Shown here in pieces: positions 1 through 12,796 of a stretch of DNA of 64,000 nucleotides. The notes under the pieces are model-generated. The model ran no database searches. It was given only the letters and a program-made list of their open reading frames with translations, and was not told the origin of the DNA. Location of the stretch: contig JH720300.1 of NCBI GenBank assembly GCA_000231825.2, positions 1,055,928-1,119,927 on the forward strand. Direction: 5' to 3'. This stretch comes from Tetrahymena elliotti 4EA. Taxonomy: Eukaryota; Ciliophora; Oligohymenophorea; Hymenostomatida; Tetrahymenidae. A program made the translations under genes and the position numbers. Within the stretch, counting starts at the first letter, position 1. Each line of letters opens with the position of its first letter.

Positions 1-43
1 TGTAGTCATCCGGTGGTCCCCGGTTCGAACCCGGGAGTTCGGA
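1..43 (+). tRNA. 3' part of a tRNA, probably tRNA-Tyr with an intron (cut by window edge)
   Basis: Only the 3' half lies in the window. The T arm is clear (CCCGG, loop TTCGAAC, CCGGG at 19-35), followed by the acceptor strand AGTTCGG and discriminator A43, and then eight T residues (44-51) as a pol III terminator. The deduced pair C1-G72 with A73 is characteristic of eukaryotic tRNA-Tyr. The stretch from A8 (position 38, stem TCCGG, variable loop TGGTC) matches the usual 3' exon of an intron-containing tRNA-Tyr, so bases 1-7 would be the end of the intron. The anticodon itself is outside the window, so the isotype is inferred. Confidence 0.6.
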
Positions 44-201
44 TTTTTTTTACAAAGCTAACGGCTACTGATTCTTTTATTTGTTTTTCATGTATTTTCA
101 AATATAATTAATGATTTCATTAAAAATAAAATAAATAATTAGTTTTTTTAACTTTTTAATATTCAACCTAATTATAATTAAAAAAATATAATTACTATTC
201 A

Positions 202-275
202 GCCCGTGTAGCTCAGTTGGTTAGAGCGCGAGTCTCATAATCTCGAGGCCGAGGGTTCGATCCCCTCCGCAGGCA
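202..275 (+). tRNA. tRNA-Met (anticodon CAU), elongator type
   Basis: Cloverleaf of 74 nt: acceptor GCCCGTG/CGCAGGC with one C-A mismatch, D arm with TAGCTCAGTTGGTTA, anticodon loop CTCATAA giving CAT at 236-238, T arm GAGGG-TTCGATC-CCCTC, discriminator A275. The anticodon arm resembles eukaryotic elongator Met (AGTCTCATAATCT), including the T-T opposition next to the loop. There is no intron. A run of six T (276-281) directly follows as terminator. Confidence 0.93.
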
Positions 276-509
276 TTTTTTATTTTTATTTAAAAATGAG
301 ATTGAGAGTGTTAAATTTTTGAATCTTGAAAGATTAAAATTATTTAATTTTAATTTTAATTGAATAAAAATTAATTTAAATTTTAGAGAAATTTTAAATA
401 TTTATTGAATATTATCTTAAAATAATTTTTATAAATTGAACTAATTCATATTAATTTTTTAACATTTCATAAAAAAATTAATTTTTTTTTAATACACAAA
501 AACTACTCA

Positions 510-3500
510 TCAGTCTTTGTCATCAAATTTAATTAAATTATTATCATTATTAGGATCCTCATCTTATTTATTTTAATTAGATTTTTAGGGAGTATTCATC
601 TGCTCATTTATATTTTCTATGTTAAATTAAGCATTTTAATCCTATAGTCCATGATCTAAATTTTTTTTGAAATAACTTCTTCTATTTATTTTTTTGAGCT
701 CAGAATTCGAATTTAACTAAGAAGGAGAATTTGTTTAGTCTAGGTGATAATGAGAAGGCTAGCTTACTTCAGACATATCATGCTTATGATTCAAAATTGA
801 AGGATAAGCATTTAACAATTTGAACATTTCAATTTAGCTTGATTCTATTGACTCACCATTCATGATTCTTTTTAGCTAAGATTTTTCAGATGAATTTGAT
901 AGGATTTATACTCCTTTTTAGTGATTAGCATTTGAAGTTGTCAATAGATTACTTGAAATAAAATTAAATTAACTATTAGAAAATATATCATTTATGGACT
1001 AAGTATTAGAATTATTTTAGATTGCTTCTTGATAATCAGAAATAAAAAGGTTATTTGTTGCTTATTTGATGTAATTTTTTTATTTTTGCTTAACACTCTA
1101 ATCCTCTTGACCATCATTTTTTCCTTATTCAGAGCAAGATAAATCAGAGTTTGAAAATTCTTATGAAGAAGATGATTCAAACTAGATAGGTTTATTTGAT
1201 TATTTTTTTAATTTTTAAGCATTGACATTGTTGGGTGTGTAGGCTTTAATAGATTAAATTTACTTAATAACAAGATTTTATACATTTTATTGGATGATTT
1301 CCTTTGGAATTGGAACTTAATTAGGCAAAGAAGTAGATTCTTTTTAACTAATATTAGCACTTTTTTCATTATTTTATTTAATAAAACCTTTAGTTAACAA
1401 GCAATTCTTTACTTTTTTCCAATTTTTAAAAGCTCTAATAGCATTGAGAGGTTTTTTTGGATGAACCCAAAACATAAGTAAAGGTAATTTTCTTTTTAAA
1501 AACATTTGAAGTGAATAAATCTTATTAGGAATAATAGAGTATATCTTTTAGAATATAATTTAAATAATCATACAGCCCATTACACATATTGTAAATAAAG
1601 CAGTAAAAAACTCTCCAGTAATAGTAATCCAAACTATGTCTGTATCTTTTAAAATTATGTTCATTACGAGGATAAATAGCATACAGATAATTAGATTCCT
1701 ATCAGTATTATTAAAGCTTTTTAATTAATAGGGAGCTCTTTTTATGATACTTAAATAGTAGATAAACAAAACTACTAGCATCAAACAAGATTTTAAGTAA
1801 AAAAAATCTTAGCCAAAGTTATAAATAATAACAAGAAGTATTTTTTTATAGGATTTAACAAATTCCCAATAGAAATAATTGCTTTTGAACTCTTAATAGA
1901 GAAAACCAAATTTCAATCTTGTAGATATACATTATAAATTCTTTCTTTATACGATGAGCCTAGAAAGAATAAATAAGGGAATTATAATTACCCAAAGAAT
2001 CAAGGTAGGAAGAAGAATTATAAGAGAATATTTAATATGTTCTCTTGTGTAGCATTCATAATTACTATCACTATTTATATAGGATATCCCATCTATTTTT
2101 TTGCAAGATACAATAGAAATAAGACTTGATACTATATTAGGCTGCAGGAAGATCATTAAAAAGAAAACTCCATTATAAGCATAAAAGTGTTTGTACTAAA
2201 CAGCTTTAATACAAAATAGAATAGAATAAACAATAGAGACCAAGATAAGTATAATAATGGGAATACACAAATTCCAAATAGCCCTCATAAAAACTAAAGG
2301 GATAACAGTATGGTCTGTTTCAGTTGAAATTGTATAATGACTATCATGTTAAATACTCTAGTTAGAGACAAAAAAGCAATCTAAAACATATTAAAAATTA
2401 GTAATTGGCTAAGATATAACATTAGTTAAAACAACAAAATAGTAAGGAAGTGCTAATTTGTATGAATTAATAAGTTCACATATTTATAAAAAATGCATAA
2501 GCTGTTTAGCCAAAAAAGGAGCCAAAAACCTAAATTAACTTCTACCTAAGTTAAAAACTCCTATTTTTTTGAAATAGTATGCTTGGGACAATTATTTACT
2601 GATTTTAATTGCATTGTTTATTGAAAATACTACATAAAAGACTATCAGAACCAAAAAAACCACTATAGGAAAGACAAAGTAGTAGCTCTAAGCATCTACA
2701 CAAGGATCACAATTAAATTAACCACTTTTCATATATTTTTATCCCCAAACTAAGCCATAACTATCACAGCTTTCACACAAAGCACCAACAAATCCTTCAC
2801 TGCAGTAATTCCTATTTCCTTAATACGACCCTAATTGAAATAAAAAAATTAATTATGTAACTATCAATTTTAATAAAGTAAGCTAAATAATTAGATGATT
2901 TAAAAATAAAATCAGCAATTTATAAGATTTGGATGAAGTATTTCAAGGATAGTGAAAGAGGGAAAAAAGAATTTTCTAAAATTTTTTCGTTATATTAGTT
3001 AGTTAGGTTCTAATTTTATTTTAAAAGATTTTTCCCTTCATATATTTAAATTTAGAAACAATATCAATATTTTTAATTGAAATTACCCATGCAATTTTCT
3101 GGCCTATTGTAGCAGTGATAGATATTTAAAGAGTTATTGTTTTTCCAATAACCTTCTCTCAAAAAAATTTAATCTTTCTCACATTAGTAAGCCTCTAATG
3201 GACAAGTTTTACATTCTATAAATTAGCTTGAAACAGGCTATTCCATAGAATAAGATCCATTTGGACAAGGTATGCATTCAGAAATAGAATTTCTTGAATT
3301 AAGTACTTCTCCTTTTTTACATTCTCTAAATTTCACCTTCAGAGTTTTGCTGTAAGAATCATTTATAACTTTTTCTAGATTATCAAGTTTTTTTACCCCA
3401 TAACAAGTAAGTTAAAGAAGAGCCTCTTTCCCACTTCCTAAATTGATAAGATATTTTTTTAAATTTTTAATTAAATTTTTGTCATATTTTACCTTAATAA

Positions 3501-6500
3501 TCTGCATTTGAGGTTATCTTCAAATTTGCAAAGCTCCAAGTTTTATTTTAGGATACATAATTAGTAAGGTCTGCGTAAGTTTGATCACTGATTTCAATTT
3601 CATTCACTGGAGGTATAATTTAAATTTTAATGCTAAATTCGGAAAGTATATTTTTGATAAATGAAGGATATGAAAAAAAGCAATCTTATCTTATTGATAT
3701 TGGATTACTTTCTTCATCGACCATCTAGATCTAGAAAGAAATTAATTCTCCACTTCTTAAATTTTCTAAAAGGTAATCATTGTTTTATTTTACAATTTAG
3801 TTTTTTTCTTCACTCTTTCCATCGATTAAAAAAAAATCTCTTGGATAACTACCAATATTTTTTCCATATATCTCTGCAGTATTATTTAAAAAACCAACTA
3901 AATAAGGGGGTGTTTAAACCTAGAATTAATAAACTATTTAAGGTTTTTAAGTGTTATAAAATATAGATCCACCTATAAGAGATGAGCATAGAGTAAAATT
4001 ACTATCTCTTATTAATGCAAATGTACTATCTAAAAAAATAGCACCTCCTCTACCTTGTGATGAGCAGGACATAAAAATACAATTATCTATTAGACTATTT
4101 ATTTAAGAATTAAGTAAATAAATTGATCCTCCTTCTAATGCTGTATTATTTGTAAAATTAGAATTAATTATTTAAAACTCTCCTCCTGAATAAAATAAGA
4201 ATGAACCATAAGAATTAAAAGAATAAATATTGCTAACTGAGCAAGAATAGAATGAAACATGATTTGATAATATATTAAAAAGAGCAGCATATTAAGTACA
4301 GTTATTAATCTAAATATCGAGATAAGAAATAATATCCTTAGATAAAATCTAAAGAATATTGTCTATTCTATCATAGTGCATTGATTTATGTATGGAAATA
4401 TTAAGTAGATGTTCTGCTTTCAGCTTAGTGACTGTGATTTGATTGATTAAAGAGGTATTAAATATTGTAGATCCATTTTCTTATTTGCTAATTACATTAC
4501 TTATAGTAAAATTATTTATTTAAATATCTAAAGAATTATTTATATTGAAGATAGACTCAAAATCTAAATTGTTTATATCAGATAAGTAAAGTCCATCAAT
4601 GATAATTTATCCTTTTAAAAAAAGTTAATATAAAATATTTTTTTTTATTTTGATTAATTAATTTACCAGCTTATTTGATGGTAATTAGATTTTGTGTGAA
4701 TCCAGAAACATTTCTAATTACAATATTCTTCAGAAAAATTGTGCTTATATTCTAAAATAAGAATAATTAATTAGAAGCAAAATTAATATTTTCTATTGTC
4801 ATTCCTGAAATAATTAAAGTATTTAAGCTTTGAAGATTAACTTTACTAAAATTTTAAATACTTTAAATATAAATTTAATCCATTTTTAAGAATATCAAGG
4901 CCATGCTTGGTTTTATTTCGGATTTATTAGAAAAAAAAATAGAGACATTTTTCATTTTTAGACTAGTAATATTGTAATTAAAGAATCTTTATAATGATAT
5001 TGGTTCAGCATTTTTTTAATCTAAGGAATAAAAAGTGAATTCACTGATGAAATTTTATTAAACTTATAGATTTGAATTAATTATTAAATCTAGTTATTCT
5101 CTTTTTATGCGTTATTATCCTATGGAAGGGAGCTTTAAGAATATTGAAGATATGTAGAAGTATTGACCAATTTAGCTAATACTTTATTGAATTTACTCTA
5201 TTTAATAGCTCAAAATCTCATTTTGTAATCCTGTATCATAATTCTGGTAACAAGTTAATGAGTTTATACTATCCTTCAGCTCACTTACATAAGAGCCTTA
5301 CTTATCATAATATAATGGAAGAACTATTTAAAAAGAAATCAATTAATCTTAAAGAAGTGCTTTCATGTTTAATACAGAATTAGGTAATATAACATTTTTT
5401 TAGTTTTCTTGTTATTTAATTGAATCAACCAACTCTATTTGTATTATTTTTTCAGTTTTTTATTAAATTATATTTTATTTTATCAATTTTTATTTTTCAC
5501 TTGAGTAATACAATACATGTAGTTCATCTGTTGATCTTAGTATTAACAAGTTAGTGTTTTGGATGTTAAATATTTCTATTAACCCAAACATTTAATAAAC
5601 TTGAATAAATTGAAATGTATCTGCTTTCTTTAAATAAACATTTATTGAATATTTACAAAATAAGATACTCACATATTTATTAACAAAAATTTTCTTCTGT
5701 CTATTACTACAAGGGGAAATTAGCAATGACGTTTGTAGATTTTGCTAATAGTTTTATTAAAAATCCAAATAGTTTGAGTGTGAAATTAAAATTGTATAAT
5801 TGATAAATGAGATTGATTCTGGTTAAAGTTTTATTACTTGAAGGGGTAAAGACAAAGCAATACATACTCTATTGTTAGTTATAGTAAAATAAACAGTGCT
5901 TTAAAACATCAATAGCTTATTGATTAAAAATCCATTTTCGAGGTTATTAATGGAAGAATAAATTTAATAAAATGAAAGATTGATTATTTAGTTATCTAAC
6001 CTTGATTAATAGTAATACACGAAGAAGAAATTACTAAATGCAACAGCAAAGCAATTGTTATTTCCATCAGCTAAAATCAATTCTAAAAACTATAAATTAC
6101 TATAAATCTAAAAGTATAAATTGAAGTCATAAATTAAAGTATTATTTGCTATGAGTTGGTTTTAGCTTGTATAAACAATTATTAGGTTATTAGATGATAT
6201 TATAAACCAAGCTATTGTAGAGCTATCGTTTTAGTCAATTGAGTAGAATAATTAACTATTAAATTAATTTGAATTAGCAACAATTTCATAGATATTTCTC
6301 CTCTGGTTTTAAAGAATAAAATATCTATCCTGAATTAAGATATCTATTCCTATAAGTGAATCGTTTCTGTAGAATTTTTGCTCTTAATTACCTTTAATAA
6401 AAACAAAGTAGGATCTAAAGCCTATTAAAATTCCATTTGATTTTCCATAAATCAAATATTGAATCATACTCTGTCCATAGTAAGTTCCAATTAATTAGAA

Positions 6501-9500
6501 TTATTTATTTTAACTGTATAACCATAAATCTTACTTAGTGTCAAATAAATAGATACTAATTTATTCAGAATTAATGTTTTATTCATATAGTTATTAAGGA
6601 TTCAATGCTAAAATCTTATTAAAATTAGTCAACATGATACTCTTTTGAAAGTCATAAATGTAATTTAAATCTATTTAATACATAATATTTTAGCAAGTCA
6701 AAACCAAAAGGTTTGAAGAAGGATAATATTTTATCTTCGTAGGTATTTTTTACATTGATGAAAATTTTAGCTGTTAAATAAATTTAAGAGTTTTTGAATC
6801 AAAAATTGCAAAATCCCCAAAAGGTGAAATCAGAAGTATTGATGTCTCATCGGCTAAAGTAAAAACACTTTATATCTAAAAAGAAGATTTCACTTGCATC
6901 AATCCCTTTTTTAAGTTTATATCAAAAACTTCTATCATGCTAGATGAAATAATGTAAATCTAGTTTTCTGAGTAACTAACATATATTGGTATTTAGTTAA
7001 CACTTAATGTTAAATAAACTTTATTTAATTCTGATGGTGTCCTTGAAGAAGCTGTCAAGATATCATTATAAAATATATAAAAGTAATCTGTAGCTATGAA
7101 AAGAGATGTACAGTAGAATACTGTTTAGTAAAATTATTATCCTATAAAGATTGCAGCTAAAACTTAGCTAGGATTTACCAGAATTATAATTTGTTCAAGA
7201 CTATTCAATTCTTAATTCTTTTAAAAAGTAAAAGGATCATCAGCTTTAAAAAGCTATCCTTAGCTCAAAATAGAGCAAGATGTAATATTAAATTGTTAAA
7301 TAATCTAAATTATAGGTAAGTAACTTTCATTCTATATAAATTAAGTTAGCAAAAAGATTATTTCTTCTTCTTCATCAATGATCAATATATCAGTAAATAC
7401 TTAGATAATATCTAAAGAGAGCTTACAAACTTGAGTGAAGCCAGAAGAAGTACCATTATATTGATGAATTTCAACTTTTTTAAAAGAAGAAAAAATATTT
7501 TAATAAATTACCAACCAAATATTTATCAAAAAATTTCATTTTAATTCAATTTTTAAAATCTCTAAAAACTAAACAGAAAATTTATCAAAATTATGTTTCA
7601 TTCATTATTTTGAAAAAAATTACTTTCATTCTAAAATTGAATTATTATTTTTTAAAGAAAAAATAATACTTAAAAAAGTATAAGTTTATATATTAAGAAA
7701 GCTATTTTTAAAGGAATGATTAATTAATATTAAATTTAAAACTTACGAGTGCTATCATAACTGAAGATTATTTATTTTGATTTTTTAAGATAATCAAAAA
7801 AATTAAAATATGAATACTCCAAAGAACCAAAGAGGTCTAAATCAAATATTTGAATTTATTATCCAAGGTCTATTATCTAAAATCCTATGGAAGTAATTAT
7901 AGCTACTGAATTGATATTTATTAGAGGCTTTACCTCTAAATAATCCAATGCAGCTCCTCCATAACTAGATAAAATAGATTTATTCATGATATTCATAAAT
8001 TAAATAAAATAATTGCTATCATCCTTACAAAAATAAGCCATAATATAAAGATTGCTCTAGTCTATTTCGAAATCGCAGGAGGTAAGATCTGAACTAGTTT
8101 CAAAGTTTATTTCATAGTATTAATATTTTTCTCTAAATAAATTTATCTTATTTAATCCTTTGGATGTAAAATAGAAAAGAGTGTTAGTGTTCAATTCGTT
8201 AAAAATGATATATTGATCCTTTTTATATAAATTATCATTAAATTAGTAAATATATATAAATGTATTAATTATAAATATTTATAAATGTATTAATTCATAA
8301 GTAAAAATAGAAAAGGTCAAAATAAATATATTTTACTTAGCTATCCATGTTAAATATTTATTCTATTGACCCTGTGTTTAGATTGATACTCGAAATTTAA
8401 TTAACTTTATTGCTTTTTTATTTAATGATTAACTTTTGTAACACTGAGTTAAAATACAGTTTTTCCAAGCCAAAAAAGCAAGAATTTTCTAGTTATCTTA
8501 TAATAGCTAATAGACTTAAATGAAAAATACTTATTTTACTGTCTTCTATCACTATTATTTACTGTTGATTATACAGTAATACAAGAGGTTTATAAGGTAG
8601 CACAAAGCTTTAAAATATCTATTTTTATAAATTTGGATCATAGATAAAACTGTTAAAATTTTTTTAAACAAGTATTGCTTAGCCATCGTCAGAGCTAAAT
8701 GTGAGGATGTATTATGTAAAATCAAACTAGTTTAATTGTTATAAATTTGAATCTAAAATAACAAAAATTTCCATTCCTTCAGTTTGTTAAGTTAAGTAAA
8801 ATTTATTGAATTTGATTAAGAAACTTAAACTGACAATATTCAATAAAGTATAGCTAAATTAGTTTTATTGTTGAATTAATAGGAATTATAGGTCTATAAG
8901 CATAATTTAAGATTAGCTGTATAAATATATAGAGTCTTCAATATTGACTATTGACATAAAATTAGTTTGTGTAAAAGATAAACTATAGTTACTGATCAAC
9001 TAAATAGAGTATTTTAAGACTTAAAAGGTTAATAACTTTTAAGAATTGAATATTAATAATTTTTATCCTATTACTATACAATCTAATACCTTACCATCTA
9101 TGGATGTTTAATAAAGAAGATTTCCTGAAATACTATCATAAATGTAAAATAAATTCTATCCACCTCTTATTATTAGTTGTTTTTCATCAGTCAGCATTGT
9201 CTTACTTTATGATAACCTACTCATTTCTATTTATAACTTAATACTTGTTTAAATTTATCTATTATAGTTAAGTAATTCATTATTATCTTTCTATAAAAAT
9301 AGTAAGAGAGTAATATTGCTATTATGAGCATAATTTGCTACACTTAAATTAGCTTATTACATTAGGCGTGACTCTTTTTATTCAAGAAATCTTTTTGGAT
9401 TTGAAGAAAATTTTTTCGTTTATATCTCACTGAAGCAAAAAACCAAAAATGAATTCTGGTTTATGAACCTAATTTTGTTTTGAGCATCAACATCAGCATA

Positions 9501-11000
9501 TAAATAAGATATTGTATTAGACATTAAATCTACTTATATTATTAGTTACAGGAAAATCTATTCATCTCCTTTGTAGGAGTAAACTAAAGCAATATTGACA
9601 GTTTAGCTATTCAGTACAAAATAGTCATAAGAAATCAATTAATTGCATGTATAGTTTTAGGCTTTATAACTTACGTAGCATGGCAGATAACTCAAAGTTT
9701 AAAAAGTAGCAATTTTATTTGTCTTATCAAGCATGTATGAGTATAAAGTTAGGTTTTAATAGGCATTCAAGATTATATTTTTAGTTTCAAATATTAGATT
9801 GAATCCCATTGAAAGTGATTAATTTTAGCTATAATTTTCAAAATAAACAGGAGCTTAATTCAAGTTATATGCAAATGATGATATAAAGAAACTTAATGAG
9901 TTGTTATCAACAGTTACGAATTAAATATTGCCATCTTTGAATTATTATATTCTAATTATATATTTTGGTGTTTGAAGCTTATTTGAATATGATTTGCTCA
10001 GGTCTGTACTGTCATACACTAAAATTTCATTCAAATAAATTATTGAAAAGTAAAAGCTTTCTGAGCTGTGAGGTATATTTGGCCAAATTTATAGTTCATT
10101 TTTGATACAATGGTCATAGTTTTATTTGATTAAATTGATCATACAAATAAGTGTTTATTACTAATTTAGCATCACTACATTTAATGAATTATTGTCTCCT
10201 TCAAATAGGATCATTTCTTTTGGTAAACTAAAATCAGCTAAGTTGATTTTGTATACATCAGCAATCTATTTTTATATTCCATACAAATTAATCATAATCG
10301 AAGTAAATTTAAAAATAAAATATACCTTCATTGTTGATATAGATACAGATATAAGGGAGTAATCACTCCAAACCCAAAATTTTGAGGAGTTACTTGATTT
10401 TTACATACTTTTCATGTATTGCTAATCATAAAGAGGCAGTATAAAAATATTTACAACAGGCTCAGAGTACTTCCAGAAGTATAAAGTAGAAGAAATGTCT
10501 AAGCTCACAAATACCTAGTTACCAACATATAATACTTCTTGAATATCACTTTAATGAAAAAAATAATTTTAAGTAGTATAGATTGGGCATTATTAAATTT
10601 ATTCACAAACCCCATGCAATTAATTAGCTTCAAATCCAACATCACAAACACTAACACAATTTAAATCATCATTATTTTCTAAGTTGAAGTTATTCAAAAA
10701 TAAACTGTTGCTGCATAAAGATTAGCAAACACCATCAACGCTCAACAAAAATCCCTACACACAAGAGAGGCATTATTTCAAATCTAAATCACAGGTTGAA
10801 CAAAATCTGAATTTTTAAGCACAAGATTGTTCAGCAATCAAATTTCTATTTTTTAATACTAATTTACAAAAAAATTGATAAAGTTGAAGTTTAGCTATAA
10901 GAAATAAAGAAAACGTTTTAAAAAGCTTACTTGTGGCACTAATAAATTGAATAATAACTGTATTAAGTATAAAATATGAATGAATCCTGTTTTTTAGCAT
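510..11000 (-). CDS. Giant multidomain transmembrane surface protein (propeller, PMP-like beta-helix, Cys-rich repeats, C-terminal membrane spans)
   Basis: Read with the ciliate code from ATG (10998-11000) to TGA (510-512). Introns at 8219-8336, 7475-7746, 4612-4666, 3438-3492 and 2831-3086 keep the frame exactly (9,735 coding nt, 3,244 aa). Two further GT..AG segments of 36 and 60 nt (10895-10930, 10266-10325) are in frame and optional (3,212 aa if removed). Order: hydrophobic leader; Cys knot with C-x2-C repeats (SLCSNSLFL region); about 1,700 residues of propeller-like repeats; beta-helix repeats with the GGAIFLDS / GGSIFY pattern near 4.0-4.2 kb; growth-factor-receptor-like Cys repeats (ECIPCPNGSYS, then YCSEGFVGALCESC); several hydrophobic spans (about 2.7-1.5 kb); and a polar Gln/Asn/Ser tail ending FDDKD. 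Such proteins are a large, mostly uncharacterised ciliate surface family. Ligand and role are unknown. Confidence 0.9.
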
Positions 11001-12715
11001 TGAAAAAAATGGATATTAAATTGAATTTAATCTATGTAGAGATTATCAGCTTTTTATTATTTATCAAACTACTCTTATTTGTATTAAATTAATAGTAAAG
11101 AGAAAAACAGGTAAATAAATAATTACACAAAGGGCATCAAAATTTTTGTTATTTTTCATAAATATGACAGTTTTTCTAATTTTTAGATCTAAAATTCAGC
11201 AATTTACAGAATTCCTACATTTTTAAAGAAATAATAAATCATTTTTTAACAAAATAAATAAGCTAAAAATACTTATTATTTTTTATGATAAATGTGTAGT
11301 AAAATTATTTTCAAATCTATTTAATAAAAACAAAGATAAAAATTAGGGTTTATGCTGTTATTTTATGATTTAATCAGCCAAAATAAGACTTCATTAATCA
11401 TATGTTACCTTAATAACAGTAATAAAATTAATGTACTTTTGTTTATTTTAATAAACACAATTTTTTTTAATTAATTCAAAATAAATTCAAATATTAATAA
11501 TTATTATATATTTTCTTTTAATTCCATTTTCCAAATTTATTTTTACCTTTTCCGAAAATTAAATCATTTTAAATAATGACCAACACTCCTAATTTACTTA
11601 GTAGGGTATAAATTTTTATATTATTTTATGTCTCAACTTATAGAAAAATTTCTAATTATTCAAAAATAAGAACTAAATCTGTGAACTGGTAAAAAAATAT
11701 TTTTAGAATAATTAAAAAATTTCCTTTGATAATTTAATAATATCTTGATTTTTAAAAAATACTTAGAATAAAACCTATTTTAAAAAGTTATTTTTTTATT
11801 GAGAGTTTTAACTTTAAAACTTATTTTAATTGATGTAAAATTTTTTACAATATTTTCCTTTTTTCTATTTTTAACAATATTTTATATGGATTAATCTTCT
11901 AAAAGAAATTATTGTTCAAATAAATTACCAATAAATTGAGAAACAAAGAAACCTTAATCCCTCTCAATAAATATTTTGTATTTCCAAAGTTCAAAGTTAT
12001 TAGTTCAGTTGAGTGTAAAAAATATTCTTGTATACTAAGGAAGGGCTTACATGTAAGCAAACAACTTTTTAAAAACTTTATTAAATGACATATCATCTTT
12101 TTAAAGTCTAGACAATATCTAATTTACACTTAAAAAATTGAGAATACAGGGCATAATCTAAATCATGTGTAAAGAAAAGTATTTTATTTAATATGATTAA
12201 CATAAATTATTTAATTATATTTATTCTTGAAAGTAATTTCAATAATTTTCCTTAATTTGAAATGAACTTTAATTTTTAACTCACTAATTATTTAAATATA
12301 AATGTATGAGTATATATTACAAATCTGTTTCAATGCTTTTGTATTATTTTTCTCATTTTAAAGCTTAAAATATCTAAACTAATGAAAATGCTAGTTTTAT
12401 TTATAATCTTTTTAATAATTATGAAGTGTATAATTGTATAAAAATTACAACAAAGAAAGAAAAAAATAAATAATTTTCTCTGAAGAGAAAAATAAAAAAA
12501 AAAAGGTGTTATCAAATTTTTTTAATTAATTATATTATAAATAAGTAATCTTATATGATAAACAACCGTAATGTGAATATTAAAGCTTATTATTTTTTAA
12601 AAAATTGAACATATATGAGTGCTGAATTTAAACTTTAAACAAAAATTATTTTTATTATTAAATGTCTAGATAAAATTTAACAAAATTATAGATTTTTATG
12701 TGATAAAATTATACC
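11001..12715. other. AT-rich intergenic region
   Basis: This is upstream of the giant surface-protein gene and upstream of the tRNA-Lys. It is dominated by A/T runs. I see no frame with protein-like composition on either strand and no recognisable RNA. It probably holds the promoter of the minus-strand gene, but I can point to no specific element. Confidence 0.6.
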
Positions 12716-12788
12716 GCCCGCCTAGCTCAGTCGGTAGAGCGCAAGACTCTTAATCTTGTGGTCGTGGGTTCGAGCCCCACGGCGGGCT
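12716..12788 (+). tRNA. tRNA-Lys (anticodon CUU)
   Basis: Acceptor GCCCGCC/GGCGGGC pairs fully. The D arm carries TAGCTCAGTCGGTAGA, the anticodon stem is CAAGA/TCTTG with loop CTCTTAA, giving CTT at 12769-12771, and the T arm is GTGGG-TTCGAGC-CCCAC. The body is close to typical eukaryotic tRNA-Lys(CUU). There is no intron. A five-T terminator lies at 12792-12796. The base at position 73 would be T, where G is usual for Lys. Confidence 0.95.
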
Positions 12789-12796
12789 AACTTTTT

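Noticed and set aside
680..1180. Apparent plus-strand gene or pseudogene fragments (for example SLLQTYHAYDSK)
   Set aside because: They break at TGA repeatedly, while the minus strand carries the uninterrupted polar tail of the giant protein.
3661..3966. A plus-strand frame of about 100 codons
   Set aside because: It is the complement of beta-helix repeat coding sequence in the giant surface-protein gene.
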